A program made the position numbers and the translations under genes. The notes beneath the pieces are model-generated. The model worked only from the letters and a program-made list of their open reading frames with translations, did no database searches and was not told where the DNA came from. From Sulfitobacter aestuariivivens (GTDB lineage: Bacteria; Pseudomonadota; Alphaproteobacteria; Rhodobacterales; Rhodobacteraceae), in NCBI RefSeq assembly GCF_014763045.1, contig NZ_JACTAG010000005.1, positions 1 to 62,415 on the forward strand: 62,415 nt of DNA. The letters run 5' to 3'. Shown one piece after another: positions 16,233 through 24,500 of the stretch (positions within the stretch are counted from its first letter, which is position 1; each line of letters starts with the position of its first letter).

Positions 16233-17909
16233 ATGAAACGCCTGTTCCGGTCCGAGGATGGCTTTGTCCTGATTTTCTCGATCCTGGTGTTGCCGATCTT
16301 TTTCGGGTTCGTCCTGCTGATCATCGATGTCGGTCGCGGTAACAACGCCCATGCGGATCTGCAGGCTTCTGCGGATGCGATTGCACTGGCGGGTGCGCGG
16401 GAACTGGACGGGGGCGTGACGTCAATCCCACGGGCCAAGGAAGCCATGGGCAAGGTTGTCAATTCGGTCAGCATGCTAGGCATCAACACCGACACCGAGA
16501 TCCGGCTGACATACGAAGACACGCCCGGCAATGAATTCTTCGTGGCCTTTCTGACGGACATTCCGCCAGATGATGCCACGCTCATCGACCAGGACTGGAT
16601 CAGTGCGACGTCAACCAACGACGGCACTGCGGCGCAATTCATCTATGTCCGCGCGCAGTCGCGCAATCTTGAGTCCTTTTCGTTCAACCCTGTCACCTAT
16701 CTGCGCGAAGAGGTGCCGATCGCGGTCTACGCCGTTGCCAAGACCGTGTCGGCCGCGTGCAAGATCCCCCCGATCTATATCTGCAATCCGTTCGAATACG
16801 ATTCTGATGGAGAATACGTGGGCGACCAGCTTCAGGCACGTTACGATGCGGGCGACCTGCATGGTCGGATGTTGCGTCTGCATATGTCGGGCAATCAGAC
16901 CGAGTCGCCTGGAAACTTCAGCTTTCTTCAGGTTGATGGTTCTTCGGGTGCCAGTGCGATCAGTGACATGTTCGCCGGAGCCAGCAATCCAACGTGCTAT
17001 GACGCCGGATTAGTGACCACAGCGCCGGGCGCCAAAACGTCTATCGGCGCTGCGATCAATACACGGTTTGACATGTACGCCGGGAATTATAGCAACAGTT
17101 CAGGCTATGTCCCCAGACCGGCATTGAACGTGCGCAAGGGCGCGCTGCCGGATCTGTCCGGTAACACCAACAACCCGAACTTCGATGATTGCGTGGCAAG
17201 TGGTAACAACACGGCTGTGTTGGGGGATGACCACGTCTGGGACATCGACGCTGGCAGATTCAACGACAATGAAACCGATGATTTTTCCTATGGTTTTCCG
17301 GACAACTTAGCAATGTCGGCACCTAACGAAGGTCTGCCCGGTGGCGCGATTGGTGCCAATGATCAGTGGGATATCTATACGTACTTTGAAAAGAATTATT
17401 GGACAGCAGGTTCGATTCCCAGACCTGGGACCACCGAGTACGACAATGTTTCACCGGGTCAACCACATCCCAAGAACGTGCTAAGTTCAAATACAGGACG
17501 CCTGCCGTCGCGATATGACGTCTATCTGGCAGAGCTTGAAAATGGCTGGTACAATATCGGTCGCGCGGAAGGTGATCCCAGCGTGGCGGGGATGACCGGC
17601 GAAATTGGAAGTCCGGCTTGTGGTGCGAGCATGAACCCACAGCGCACGCCCGACACCAGCCCGACCGCCGATGACAGGCGGCTGATCGTCGGCGCGCTTA
17701 TCGATTGCAAAAGCCAAAGCGGCGAGGGCGGTGGCATCAACAACTACGTGGTGAACAGTTATGTCGCGATGTTCCTGACGCGCCCGGTGTATTCATACGC
17801 GCCAAGCGTCGATCCAACTATTGATATTGAAATTGTTGACGTCACTGGTTCTGGCAGCAACGGAACGCTGGATACCTTCATTCGAAATGAATCGATCCTG
17901 GTCCGCTGA
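16233..17909 (+). CDS. tadG: TadG-like pilus assembly protein
   Basis: This protein of about 558 residues has an N-terminal pseudopilin-like segment (SEDGFVLIFSILVLPIFFGF, then IDVGRGNNAHADLQASADAIALAGARELDG), the Tad_N pattern. A long Cys-containing periplasmic domain rich in G, N and S follows. TadG proteins are membrane-anchored minor components of Flp pili. ATG 16233 is preferred; an in-frame ATG at 16218 would add five residues. No von Willebrand domain is visible. A perfect hairpin follows. Confidence 0.8.
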   Translation: MKRLFRSEDGFVLIFSILVLPIFFGFVLLIIDVGRGNNAHADLQASADAIALAGARELDGGVTSIPRAKEAMGKVVNSVSMLGINTDTEIRLTYEDTPGNEFFVAFLTDIPPDDATLIDQDWISATSTNDGTAAQFIYVRAQSRNLESFSFNPVTYLREEVPIAVYAVAKTVSAACKIPPIYICNPFEYDSDGEYVGDQLQARYDAGDLHGRMLRLHMSGNQTESPGNFSFLQVDGSSGASAISDMFAGASNPTCYDAGLVTTAPGAKTSIGAAINTRFDMYAGNYSNSSGYVPRPALNVRKGALPDLSGNTNNPNFDDCVASGNNTAVLGDDHVWDIDAGRFNDNETDDFSYGFPDNLAMSAPNEGLPGGAIGANDQWDIYTYFEKNYWTAGSIPRPGTTEYDNVSPGQPHPKNVLSSNTGRLPSRYDVYLAELENGWYNIGRAEGDPSVAGMTGEIGSPACGASMNPQRTPDTSPTADDRRLIVGALIDCKSQSGEGGGINNYVVNSYVAMFLTRPVYSYAPSVDPTIDIEIVDVTGSGSNGTLDTFIRNESILVR

Positions 17910-17940
17910 CCAAGCTGGCCGAGTGTCTTAAGATACACCG

Positions 17941-17966
17941 ACGACCCGGGATGTGTCCCGGGTCGT
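17941..17966 (+). terminator. Hairpin after tadG
   Basis: ACGACCCGGGA (17941-17951) and TCCCGGGTCGT (17956-17966) form a perfect 11-bp stem around TGTG. Only a weak T-rich tail (ATTCGTTCG) follows, so it may terminate transcription or protect the mRNA end. It separates the tadD-cpaA-tadG unit from flp. Confidence 0.6.
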
Positions 17967-18345
17967 ATTCGTTCGTGCACCTGCATTCTGATGAAAGCGA
18001 ATCGATCGCCAGATTGTGGCGTTTCTGTGCGGCAATGCCTTAGGTTGATTCGTTTGCCGCCCGAAAACACCCCATAGAACGCCATCGATCCACTACTATA
18101 GGTAGAATTTTCAGGCGCTTGGCGGACAGATCGTTCAACAATGCCGCGAAGTGTGCTCTAATGACACTCACTGTTCACGAATTCCTTAAGAATTATTGAA
18201 TTCGAAGGAAAAATTTTGACTTGAGGCGATTCTGTGTCAAAAGTGTGCGGTGTGGTTCGGGTGAGATGGTTTGATTATTGTAAAAAATATTTACAAGACC
18301 CACGCTGTCTAACTTGCGCGAAGACAACATTTTAAGGAGTAACAA
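17967..18345 (+). promoter_or_regulatory. flp upstream region with 19-bp palindrome
   Basis: The 379 bp before flp hold no gene. The region is A+T-rich and carries the palindrome TTGTAAA-AAATA-TTTACAA (18278-18296), 50 bp before the start codon. A TTGACT hexamer occurs near 18218. The palindrome is a plausible regulator site for the strongly expressed pilin gene. The flp Shine-Dalgarno is AAGGAG (18334-18339). Confidence 0.45.
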
Positions 18346-18564
18346 ATGTACACAAAGATGGTAAACTATGTATCCGGCCTTCCGGCCCGCCTTCGCGGCG
18401 AAGAAGACGGTCTCGCCCTGACAGAATATCTTATTCTTCTTGGATTGCTGACGGCTGCTGTCGTTCTGGCGGTTCTGGCGTTTGGTGAAAACCTCGGTGC
18501 CCAGTGGGGACTTTGGTCCACATGGCTGTCAGGTCTGAACCCACCCCCAGATCTCTCGACCTAA
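18346..18564 (+). CDS. flp: Flp type IVb major pilin
   Basis: This 72-residue prepilin has a short basic leader (residues 1-22), then the cleavage region EEDGLALTEYLILLGLLTAA. Cleavage should follow the Gly, and the Glu five residues on with Tyr is the Flp signature. One hydrophobic helix and a short C-terminal tail (NPPPDLST) follow. It is secreted through the Tad machinery and builds adhesive pili. A strong AAGGAG Shine-Dalgarno precedes it. It lies between two hairpins, so it is probably transcribed mainly on its own. Confidence 0.93.
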   Translation: MYTKMVNYVSGLPARLRGEEDGLALTEYLILLGLLTAAVVLAVLAFGENLGAQWGLWSTWLSGLNPPPDLST

Positions 18565-18611
18565 GACCAGACAAGCCGTTGGATCAAATGGCTGACAGCA
18601 AAAAAGCAACA

Positions 18612-18648
18612 AATGATCCAACCTTTGCAGGTTGGGTCATTTCATTTT
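18612..18648 (+). terminator. Rho-independent terminator after flp
   Basis: AAATGATCCAACC (18612-18624) pairs with GGTTGGGTCATTT (18631-18643), with one G-T wobble, and CATTTT follows. This is a good intrinsic terminator 48 bp past the flp stop. It may let a high level of flp mRNA form while fewer transcripts read into cpaB. Confidence 0.75.
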
Positions 18649-18776
18649 AAGGCGAAATGCTGAATAACAGAAGTTAACAAAGCGTAACGCCACATGAATT
18701 CCATGATGACCCCGGGCGCCGCGCATATCAGAATGATAAAGTGGGTCTTGGGACGGCAGTTTAACAGGAGGGCACG

Positions 18777-19859
18777 ATGAGGTTCTCAACTATCCTGAGT
18801 TTATTAGTGGCGATTGTTCTGGCTGGTGCGGCCGTTTACGGCGCGCAAAACTGGCTATCGACCGAGCGCCAGGAATTTATGACCGCGTTGCAGCAACAAG
18901 CGCAGCGCGAGGACGAGGCGCCCAAAGATACGATCGTGGTCGCGGCAGAGGCTGTTCAGTTCGGTGAGCGGATCAATCGGACAACGGTGCGGGAAATCGA
19001 ATGGTCCGGTGCCATCCGTCCCGAAGGCAGCTATGCGAAAATCGAAGACCTTGTGATTGGCGAAGGCGAAGATACGGCAAGATTTGCCTTGACCCCGATG
19101 GCGATTGGCGAGCCCATTTTGTCCTCAAAGGTAACGGAACCAGGTGTGCGGGCCAAGATGTCCACAATTCTGGCAGAGGGCATGACAGCTGTATCCATTC
19201 GTGTGAATGACATCGCTGGCGTTGCCGGATTTGTTTTGCCGGGTGACCGCGTCAACGTCATGCTGACGCGCAACGGATTTACAGATGTGTTGTTGCAGGG
19301 TGTGAAAGTCCTGGCGATCGACCAGACATCTGACGAACGCAAGGACAACCCGAGCGTCGTGCGCAGTGTCACATTCGAGGTCAATACGATTGAAGCGCAA
19401 AAGCTGACCCTCGGTGCGACCGTTGGCACGCTGTCCCTGACGCTGCGCCCCGTCGCATCGACCGATATCGAAAACAGCGAACGCATTACCATCAATGACC
19501 TCAGCGATCTGGATATCTCTGATAGCCTGATCGAAGCCAGACTTGAGGAAGAAGGCGAAGATCCGGCGCTGCCCGATCCGTCCGATGAACGTCTTGAGAA
19601 CCTCGAACAGTTGCTAAAAGACCTCTCAACCGGGATGTCTGAGAAGCTGGAGGGAGTTGAAGCTAAACTTCAAGAGCAAGAAGAGGTAAAAGAAGTTGTG
19701 GTCGAAATGGCCCCCATTGTGCCGCAAAAGAGTACAATTGGTGTTATTCGGAATGGCCAGAGGAACGAGTATAAAGTCGATAAGAAAAAAGAAGAGGACC
19801 AGGTTGACGTTCTTGAGGATGAAAACGCCGACGAAAAACTCGGCGTGTCGTCAAACTAG
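18777..19859 (+). CDS. cpaB: CpaB/RcpC pilus assembly protein
   Basis: This 360-residue protein has an N-terminal membrane anchor (MRFSTILSLLVAIVLAGAAV). A SAF-like domain follows (APKDTIVVAAEAVQFGERIN, then IGEPILSSKV), and then the CpaB core (MTAVSIRVNDIAGVAGFVLP, GDRVNVMLTRNG). The last 110 residues are unusually acidic and helical (SDERLENLEQLLKDLSTGMS and a Glu/Lys-rich tail), a likely coiled coil extending beyond the usual core. CpaB acts in the periplasm with the CpaC secretin. It is first in the long cpaB-tadC unit. Confidence 0.88.
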   Translation: MRFSTILSLLVAIVLAGAAVYGAQNWLSTERQEFMTALQQQAQREDEAPKDTIVVAAEAVQFGERINRTTVREIEWSGAIRPEGSYAKIEDLVIGEGEDTARFALTPMAIGEPILSSKVTEPGVRAKMSTILAEGMTAVSIRVNDIAGVAGFVLPGDRVNVMLTRNGFTDVLLQGVKVLAIDQTSDERKDNPSVVRSVTFEVNTIEAQKLTLGATVGTLSLTLRPVASTDIENSERITINDLSDLDISDSLIEARLEEEGEDPALPDPSDERLENLEQLLKDLSTGMSEKLEGVEAKLQEQEEVKEVVVEMAPIVPQKSTIGVIRNGQRNEYKVDKKKEEDQVDVLEDENADEKLGVSSN

Positions 19860-19906
19860 GGCTGGGCCACTCGTACGCAGGATGAGCAGAAATATCGGAT
19901 GGGACA

Positions 19907-21352
19907 ATGACACACGTCGTTAAGGCAATCGCATCACCGCTTCGCAGGCAGAAGCGCGCAGGGCACATATTTAACCTTATCGTCGCCGCACTGGCGATGG
20001 TATTCATCACAAGCGCTGCGCAGGCGCAGGTGCGCGACATCGTCATTGATGATGGCATCGTGTCGCGCATCCGGATGAACCCGGGTGAAACACTGACAGT
20101 CGAAACAAGTTCGCCATATTCGGACATTCTGATTGGCAACACCAACATTCTTGACGTGTTCCCGCTGACGGACACCTCACTGTATATCCAGTCCAAGGGC
20201 ACGGGTCTGACCAACGTGACGCTTTATTCAGAAGAAAAGCGTCTGCTTGAAGTTATCGACGTCCGCGTGCGCAGCGATTTCAGTGAGCTGGAATCAGCTT
20301 TGAGAGCCGCTGTTCCAAGTGCGCAGGTCTCTGTCACCAATGTGAATGATCGCATTCGCCTGTCAGGCGAGGTGAAGGATTCGCGCGATCTGCAGACCAT
20401 TCTTGAAATCAGCCAGAAATTCTCAGGCGAGGCGGTGATCAACTCAGTTCGGGTTGCAGACCCTCGTCAAGTTGAACTGGACGTTCGCATTCTGGAAGTT
20501 GAGCGCAACTCAGGACGCGAGCTGGGCGTTGGCCTGACTGGTATCAGCGACAGCGGGCGTGGCTTTACGACTGGTCAAGGTGCCGCGACAGCAGGTGGAC
20601 AGCCATTTGGGACGTTTGTCGGGAACTTGCTGGAAATCAGCGGGACGCAGGTTGATTTTGTCATCAACGCGCTGGAGGCCAAAGGCCTGGCCCGTCGCTT
20701 GGCCAATCCCAAATTGACAACGACAAGCGGCGTCGAGGCGAACTTTGTTGTCGGTGGTGAGGTTCCGATCTCTCGCACGACACTGGCTGAAAACGGATCA
20801 GCCGCGTCAGAGACCTCTTATCGCGAATATGGTGTCAAACTGAACTTCCTGCCTGTTGTGCTGGATCGTGGTTTGATCAATCTGCGCGTCACGCCGGAAG
20901 TATCCGATGTGGACTTCTCCAATCTGGTGAACGGGCAGCCATCCTTCTTTACCCGCCGTGCGGATACGACTGTATCCCTGCGTGATGGGCAGAGCTTTGC
21001 GATTGCTGGTCTGCTGCAGTCGGACAATGCGCGCAACATTCAGCAATTGCCCTGGCTGGGTCAGGTGCCGATCATCGGTACGTTGTTCCGCTCAACTGGG
21101 TTCCAGAAAAGCGAAACCGATCTGGTCATCGTGGTCACGCCGCGTCTGGTGCGCCCCGTTGCGCCGAACGAGCAATTGGTGACGCCGCTGGATGGCACAC
21201 GATCATCCGACGATGTGGAATTGTTCCTGTATGGCATGCTTGAAGTTGATCGGCCCTTGCTGCGCAAGTTCCGCGAAGGTGCGGACGTGGTCGGGCCTTA
21301 TGGTCACATGATTGAATTGGAGTTTGACGATGCCCTTATCATCAAAAAATAA
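19907..21352 (+). CDS. cpaC: CpaC/RcpA outer-membrane secretin
   Basis: This 481-residue secretin has a signal peptide ending ITSAAQA|Q and an N-terminal domain (NPGETLTVETSSPYSDILIG), then a BON-like segment (SQVSVTNVNDRIRLSGEVKD-like). The secretin core includes VELDVRILEVERNSGRELGV, VGGEVPISR, and the closing EYGVKLNFLPVVLDRGLINL to FAIAGLLQSDN and TDLVIVVTPRLVRP motifs. It forms the pore through which the Flp pilus leaves the cell. The last 23 bp overlap the following small lipoprotein gene. Confidence 0.93.
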   Translation: MTHVVKAIASPLRRQKRAGHIFNLIVAALAMVFITSAAQAQVRDIVIDDGIVSRIRMNPGETLTVETSSPYSDILIGNTNILDVFPLTDTSLYIQSKGTGLTNVTLYSEEKRLLEVIDVRVRSDFSELESALRAAVPSAQVSVTNVNDRIRLSGEVKDSRDLQTILEISQKFSGEAVINSVRVADPRQVELDVRILEVERNSGRELGVGLTGISDSGRGFTTGQGAATAGGQPFGTFVGNLLEISGTQVDFVINALEAKGLARRLANPKLTTTSGVEANFVVGGEVPISRTTLAENGSAASETSYREYGVKLNFLPVVLDRGLINLRVTPEVSDVDFSNLVNGQPSFFTRRADTTVSLRDGQSFAIAGLLQSDNARNIQQLPWLGQVPIIGTLFRSTGFQKSETDLVIVVTPRLVRPVAPNEQLVTPLDGTRSSDDVELFLYGMLEVDRPLLRKFREGADVVGPYGHMIELEFDDALIIKK

Positions 21353-21524
21353 GCTGGGCGCGATGGCACTTGTCACGGCTCTCGTCCTGAGCGGATGTGG
21401 CGATTATCTGAGCAACCGGGATCGGATTTCCCAGCACACGGGTGATGCGAGTGAAGCGAACACCGCGATTCAGGCAATCAGAGCGTGGCCACCGAATGTC
21501 TATGATACGGACATCAACCTCTAA
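21330..21524 (+). CDS. Small lipoprotein in the tad locus (CpaD-like tail)
   Basis: This 64-residue protein starts at ATG 21330 inside the end of cpaC. It has a lipobox LVLSGC (Cys near residue 20) and ends GDASEANTAIQAIRAWPPNV. The end recalls the GDAV-AN-A-x-I-x-PWP pattern that I associate with small CpaD-like lipoproteins beside CpaC in Rhodobacterales. It may be a pilotin-like partner of the secretin. The overlap with cpaC suggests translational coupling. Confidence 0.65.
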   Translation: MPLSSKNKLGAMALVTALVLSGCGDYLSNRDRISQHTGDASEANTAIQAIRAWPPNVYDTDINL

Positions 21525-21642
21525 ACTGACACAGCTGCCGGCTTGTGCAGGTACCCACGCCGGACTGGTGAATATTCGGAGGTAAATCAGGCAAAACCGC
21601 CGGTAGAGCACTGTTGACAAATAGGTACGGAGTTTGATCGCA

Positions 21643-22113
21643 ATGCGCGCCCTGATTAAAAAGTTCGTCGGTGAAGAACGTGGCGTTGTTCTTGTAGAAA
21701 CGCTGTTGGCGGTGCCCGTTCTGACGATCTTTGCGGTTGGCATTCTCGAGTTCGGCAACATGATGTGGCAGCGTCAGCAGCTACAGGCTGGTGTAAAGGA
21801 TGCGGCCCGATATTGGGCCCGGTGCCGCCCCACGGATGGCGCGGGAAACGCTTTCATGAGCTGCGATATCGCGACTGCACGGCTGATCGCGTTTACCGGC
21901 AATCCGGGCGGCGGTGCGCCCCGTGTCCCTGGATGGGATGAGGCGTCTGAGCTGTCGATCACGCCAACCACCCTCCCCAGCACGCCCGATGAGAATGATA
22001 TCATCACTGTGCGGGGTACTGTTGTCTATAATTCGGGCCCGCTGCTGCCCCTTGTCTTTCCGCAACAGTTCACGATTGGGTACTATTACCAGACGAGGTA
22101 TCTTGGATGGTGA
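21643..22113 (+). CDS. tadE: TadE family pseudopilin
   Basis: This protein of about 156 residues has a prepilin-like segment EERGVVLVETLLAVPVLTIF, then EFGNMMWQRQQLQAGVKDAA, the TadE pattern. The rest is a small Cys-bearing periplasmic domain. TadE proteins are processed by the CpaA peptidase and form minor pilus components. ATG 21643 is preferred to an in-frame TTG at 21634. The stop overlaps the next gene's start by seven bases. Confidence 0.85.
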   Translation: MRALIKKFVGEERGVVLVETLLAVPVLTIFAVGILEFGNMMWQRQQLQAGVKDAARYWARCRPTDGAGNAFMSCDIATARLIAFTGNPGGGAPRVPGWDEASELSITPTTLPSTPDENDIITVRGTVVYNSGPLLPLVFPQQFTIGYYYQTRYLGW

Positions 22114-22736
22114 AACGGCGTAGCAGAAGAGGCCTGATCCGGAACGAAGACGGTATCGCGCTTGTCGAAGCTCTGTTGGTGATGCCAATCGTGCTTCTTG
22201 CGATCACGGCCATGGTTGAATTTGGTGTGGCAGTGTTCCACTGGAACCAGACCGTCAAAGCCGTTCAGCTGGGCGCGCGACACGTGTCTGTTTCGTCACC
22301 GATGATGACGCGCACCGCCTATGAAACCTACATGACCGACGATTACGGAACCATCGGTGAAGGGGACGCAACGCCGGCCACTTCGAGGACAATCAGCTGC
22401 GGTGGCGGCACGACGCCATGTGATCCCACTTCAATGGACCGACTGATGACCGGCGGTGATGGTGTTTGCGGTCGCGGGTCGGCCCGTGTCGGGGTTTGCG
22501 ATGTTGCGCCCTGGATCACATCGGACAATATCGTGATCACCTATTCCCGCAGTGGACTGGGGTATGTCGGGCGACCTTTTGGCGCGGTGTCCACGATCAC
22601 TGTGGAATTGCGCGACGTCGGTTTTGGCTTCATTCTGCTGGACAGGCTGATCCCTGTGCTGGCCAACTATACACTGCCACCCCACCGGGTGAGCACAACA
22701 AGTGAAGATCTGAGCAGTTGCAAGGCGCTATGCTAG
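22107..22736 (+). CDS. Second TadE/TadF-like pseudopilin
   Basis: This 209-residue protein has the segment NEDGIALVEALLVMPIVLLA, then EFGVAVFHWNQTVKAVQLGA, the same TadE-like pattern as the gene before it. The periplasmic domain carries several cysteines (SCGGGTTPCDP, VCGRGSARVGVCD, SSCKALC) that may form disulfides. It occupies the tadF position. Translational coupling to tadE is indicated by the overlap. Confidence 0.82.
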   Translation: MVKRRSRRGLIRNEDGIALVEALLVMPIVLLAITAMVEFGVAVFHWNQTVKAVQLGARHVSVSSPMMTRTAYETYMTDDYGTIGEGDATPATSRTISCGGGTTPCDPTSMDRLMTGGDGVCGRGSARVGVCDVAPWITSDNIVITYSRSGLGYVGRPFGAVSTITVELRDVGFGFILLDRLIPVLANYTLPPHRVSTTSEDLSSCKALC

Positions 22737-22768
22737 TAAATTTAAGTGATAATAGTGGATAAACCAAT

Positions 22769-23914
22769 ATGAATACAGGTGCGTTGACTCGCGTCGTTAT
22801 CATCCTCGGCACATCGCTGGATGAAAGCGTCGCGGCTGATAACATTGCAAAGAACAGCCGTTTCATGATCACGAAATTGCGGGTGAACGAGGTCAACTCT
22901 GACCCCAGCGTGCCGACGGCGGACGTGATCGTCGTGGATTTCGATGAAATGGGCGAAGACGAGCTGCAGATCTTTGCCGAGGTGCGCGCCAAGGCCCCTG
23001 AGACGCCCTTGATACTGGTGTCCGAAGAACTGACGCCCGATGCCATGCGCCAGCTGTTCAAGTACAACGTACAAGACTGGCTGCGCAAACCCATCGACGA
23101 CGAGGGGCTGCTGAGCGCCATCCGCAGCACCGTGCGGTCCAGCAGGACAACCACAAATCAAGTCAATGCGGTGATTTCCTGCGTCGGCGGGGCAGGGGCC
23201 ACGACACTGGCCATCAACATGGCCGACATTGCCAGCCGACGGCTGGCCAAGAAGGACCCGAACATCGCGCTGGTCGATCTCGATTTTTCGACGGGCAACT
23301 GCAGCTATGTGCTGAATATGGTGAGCACGTTCAATCTGGGCTCTGTGGCATCGGCGCCGCGCCGCGTTGACAGCGAATTCGTCAGCGTCATCCAGCAACA
23401 ACACGATTCCGGCTTTTACCTGTACTCTTTCAAACGTCCGGATCTGAACACCGAACTGAACGGGTACGAATTGATCCTGCGCCTTCTGGACGTGGTCAGC
23501 CTTGAGCATACGACACTGTTTCTGGACATCCCCTATTACGCCACCGAATGGCGCAATGATGTGCTGTCGGCGGTCAACACCGTGACACTGGTCAGCGAAG
23601 TCAATCTGCCCGCGATCAAGCATACGCTTGATCAAATCGAGCAGATCAAGGAACTGCGCGGCGAGGATTTCCCGATCCACGTCGTCTTTAACAAGCACTC
23701 TGGCAGGCTGTTTGGCCAACGCATCTCAAGCCGCCGGATCAAGGAGTTGCTGGAAGACACGCCGTTTACCTATTTGCCTGCCGATCACTCCCTTATTGGC
23801 GAGGCAACTGATCGGGGCGTCCTGCCAAGCGACATCTCGACACGCGCACAGTTTCTCAAGAAGCTGACTGGTTACATGAAATCTGCCAACATGATGGGTG
23901 CACCGGCCAAGTGA
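22769..23914 (+). CDS. cpaE: CpaE/TadZ pilus localisation ATPase-like protein
   Basis: This 381-residue protein has an N-terminal receiver-like domain (residues 5-120; VIVVDFDEMGEDELQIF, LVSEELTPDAM, YNVQDWLRKPI). A MinD/ParA-like domain follows (VISCVGGAGATTLAINMADI at about 132, IALVDLDFSTGNCSYVL). The P-loop reads VGGAGATT, without the lysines of the KGGxGKT form, so nucleotide handling is atypical. CpaE/TadZ places the Tad machinery at a cell pole. Its TGA overlaps the GTG of the next gene (GTGA). Confidence 0.88.
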   Translation: MNTGALTRVVIILGTSLDESVAADNIAKNSRFMITKLRVNEVNSDPSVPTADVIVVDFDEMGEDELQIFAEVRAKAPETPLILVSEELTPDAMRQLFKYNVQDWLRKPIDDEGLLSAIRSTVRSSRTTTNQVNAVISCVGGAGATTLAINMADIASRRLAKKDPNIALVDLDFSTGNCSYVLNMVSTFNLGSVASAPRRVDSEFVSVIQQQHDSGFYLYSFKRPDLNTELNGYELILRLLDVVSLEHTTLFLDIPYYATEWRNDVLSAVNTVTLVSEVNLPAIKHTLDQIEQIKELRGEDFPIHVVFNKHSGRLFGQRISSRRIKELLEDTPFTYLPADHSLIGEATDRGVLPSDISTRAQFLKKLTGYMKSANMMGAPAK

Positions 23915-24486
23915 GAAAGATGACACATAACAGACGCACGTTCCTGGCTGGTGGCCTGAGTGCCGCAGTTGTGGGCGCAACGGCATTTGGCAGACCTGCG
24001 GGGGCGGCCAACAAGAAAGTACCGCGTACACACGGTGAAAGCACGATGTCGATCGTGCCCTACACCGGGCGCGAAAAGGCCGGAACGATCATCATCTCCA
24101 ACGCGGACCGCACATTGCTGCGGGTTCTGGGGGGCGGCAAAGCCGAGAAATACCTCGTTTCCATCGGACGCGAGGGGTTTGTCTGGACCGGGACAACATA
24201 CGTGGCGCGCAAGGCAGAATGGCCGGGCTGGCGCCCGCCGGGCGAAATGCGCAAACGCGATACCGGTTTGCCCAGCTATGTACCGCCGGGCCCATACAAC
24301 CCGTTGGGCGCGCGGGCCTTGTATCTTTATGAAAACGGGCGCGATACTCTTTACCGTATCCACGGGACCAATAGCGCGGGTACGGTCGGAAATTACGAAA
24401 CCTCAGGCTGTTTCCGCCTGACAAACCGAGACGTCATAGACCTGTTCCAGAAAGTTGGAAACGGCACCAAAGTTATCGTGTATTGA
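23911..24486 (+). CDS. L,D-transpeptidase (YkuD) within the tad operon
   Basis: This 191-residue enzyme starts at GTG 23911, overlapping cpaE by four bases. It has a Tat-type signal (RRTFLAGGLSAAVVG) and a YkuD domain ending with YRIHGTNSAGTVGNYETSGC and FRLTNRDVIDLF; the catalytic Cys sits in SGCFRL with the upstream His in HGT. Such enzymes cross-link peptidoglycan or attach proteins to it in the periplasm. Its tight coupling between cpaE and cpaF suggests wall remodelling or anchoring for the pilus. I see no OmpA-like wall-binding gene in this locus. Confidence 0.88.
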   Translation: MRKMTHNRRTFLAGGLSAAVVGATAFGRPAGAANKKVPRTHGESTMSIVPYTGREKAGTIIISNADRTLLRVLGGGKAEKYLVSIGREGFVWTGTTYVARKAEWPGWRPPGEMRKRDTGLPSYVPPGPYNPLGARALYLYENGRDTLYRIHGTNSAGTVGNYETSGCFRLTNRDVIDLFQKVGNGTKVIVY

Positions 24487-24500
24487 TCGAGGAAAAGAGT

